Shown here: positions 63,159 through 64,000 of the stretch, piece after piece
Position numbering within the stretch: position 1 is the stretch's first letter
Layout of the letters: the number at the start of each line of letters is the position of its first letter
Assembly: GCF_000165835.1 (NCBI RefSeq)
Contig: NC_014640.1
Coordinates: forward strand, 5,456,001-5,520,000
Direction: 5' to 3'
Length of the DNA stretch: 64,000 nucleotides
Origin: Achromobacter xylosoxidans A8
GTDB taxonomy: Bacteria > Pseudomonadota > Gammaproteobacteria > Burkholderiales > Burkholderiaceae_B
Program-made: the position numbers and the translations under genes
The notes under the pieces: generated by a model
Seen by the model: the letters and a program-made list of their open reading frames with translations, nothing else
Databases searched by the model: none
Told to the model about the DNA's origin: nothing

Positions 63159-64000
63159 ATGGAACACGTCTATCAGCATCTGATCGTCACGCGCCTGCGC
63201 GGCTTGTTGTTCGTGACGCTCAATCGTCCCGAAACGCGCAACGCGCTGGGCGCCGAAGTCGTGGCCGAAATGGACCGCGCCATTGCCGGCGCGCCCGGCG
63301 AGCCGCCGCCTCGGGCGGTGATCCTGCGTGGCAGCGGCGGCTTCTTCAGTGCCGGCGGCAACGTCGGCAACTTCTCCGCGCATCTTGGCGAACCCGCGCC
63401 GCAGCCCGACCCCGTAGCGGCGCGCAACCGCGAGTTCGGCCGCTTCATGGAGCGTCTGGCGGCGCTGCCCATGCCGGTCATCGCCGCCGTGGAAGGCGCG
63501 GCGATGGGCGGCGGCATGGGCCTGGCCTGCGCGGCGGACATCGTGCTGGCGACTCGGGACGCGCGCTTCGCGCTGAGCGAAACGCGGCTGGGCCTGATTC
63601 CGGCGCAGATCGCCCCCTTTGTCGTGGCGCGGCTGGGGTTGCGCGTCGCGCGCCGGCTGGGGATCAGCGGCGAGCGGATTCATGGAGAGGCAGCCCTGCG
63701 CCTGGGAATGGCGGACGAACTGGCTGACGACAGCGCATCGCTCGACATATTGCTGGCGCGCTGGCTTAGCGACATATGCGCCTGCGCGCCGCGCGCCAAC
63801 GCGCTGATCAAGCCCCTGCTGGCCGAATGCTCCGCACCCCCTGCCGCCGCCAATGGCGCACTCGATCGCGCGGCCGCGCTGTTCGCCCGCTGCCTGCGCG
63901 ACGAAGGCGCCGAAGGCATCGAGGCTTTCCGCAAGCGCCAGCCTCCGCGCTGGGCCGAAACCATTGCCGCCGAAGACGTGCGCCAGGCCTGCACCAGCCT
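63159..64000 (+). CDS. Enoyl-CoA hydratase/isomerase family protein, 3' truncated by window edge
   Basis: About 280 residues are visible and the frame is open at the window end. Crotonase marks: VTRLRGLLFVTLNRPETRNALGAEVV, FFSAGGNVGNFSAHLG for the first oxyanion strand, VIAAVEGAAMGGGMGLACAADIVLATRDARFALSETRLGLIP for the second oxyanion hole and catalytic loop. The visible size already passes a normal hydratase core of 260. It is third in the operon, where AtuE (isohexenylglutaconyl-CoA hydratase) or LiuC (methylglutaconyl-CoA hydratase) would stand. It starts six bases after the dehydrogenase. Confidence 0.88.
   Translation, partial: MEHVYQHLIVTRLRGLLFVTLNRPETRNALGAEVVAEMDRAIAGAPGEPPPRAVILRGSGGFFSAGGNVGNFSAHLGEPAPQPDPVAARNREFGRFMERLAALPMPVIAAVEGAAMGGGMGLACAADIVLATRDARFALSETRLGLIPAQIAPFVVARLGLRVARRLGISGERIHGEAALRLGMADELADDSASLDILLARWLSDICACAPRANALIKPLLAECSAPPAAANGALDRAAALFARCLRDEGAEGIEAFRKRQPPRWAETIAAEDVRQACTS

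Overview
The window is about 64 kb of GC-rich, densely packed bacterial chromosome. The gene content fits a beta-proteobacterium of the Alcaligenaceae (Achromobacter/Bordetella type). Points in favour are a Bug-family periplasmic receptor, the tkt-gap-pgk order, a DUF3141-Pta-AckA-FabI cluster, uniformly high third-position GC, and many isolated substrate-binding proteins. The genus is an inference; no rRNA or tRNA gene lies here to fix it. I saw no insertion sequence, prophage or CRISPR array.

Layout. 1-6.4 kb: end of a gamma-glutamyltransferase, a Bug receptor translationally coupled to a GAF protein, a phosphonate-type ABC transporter (phnCDE, minus strand), a GFA enzyme, and an ArsR/SRPBCC pair with a double-palindrome operator. 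6.9-18.2 kb: infA, envelope proteins, mogA, a dltD-like gene followed by a 41-residue DltX-like membrane peptide, a PiT phosphate transporter, an FrnE-like DsbA protein, glutathione transferases, azlCD, cbpAM, a cupin and a VOC protein. 18.2-23.7 kb: an operon of a DUF3141 (PHA-synthase-like) protein, a phosphotransacylase, acetate kinase and an enoyl-ACP reductase, preceded by an FNR/ANR-type box and two overlapping palindromes. 23.7-30 kb: a SulP transporter and the tkt-gap-pgk operon. 30-42.9 kb: rsmE, a maeB-patatin-barstar overlapping set, an aminotransferase, a lytic transglycosylase, a UbiD decarboxylase, an Abi-like HEPN protein, the yqjDEK set and an exported protein.

42.9-52.5 kb: nitrate assimilation. 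Nitrate enters through NrtABD and is reduced by NasA, probably with electrons from a NirB-like flavoprotein. The divergent nasT encodes an ANTAR antiterminator. Both strands carry a sigma-54 promoter, and the nrtA leader has two hexaloop hairpins overlapping an intrinsic terminator, so the full NasT attenuator can be read from sequence. cysG (siroheme) follows, but no nirBD is present. 52.5-64 kb: upp, dacB, an isolated Leu/Ile/Val-type binding protein with a divergent IclR regulator, queA-tgt, and a second IclR regulator divergent from an acyl-CoA carboxylase beta / acyl-CoA dehydrogenase / enoyl-CoA hydratase operon whose order matches the acyclic-terpene (atuCDE) type. That operon runs off the right edge.

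The most unusual items are the isolated DltD plus FxYxxF-ending peptide without DltABC, the fully readable NasT leader, and the operators at the ArsR, DUF3141 and IclR genes.
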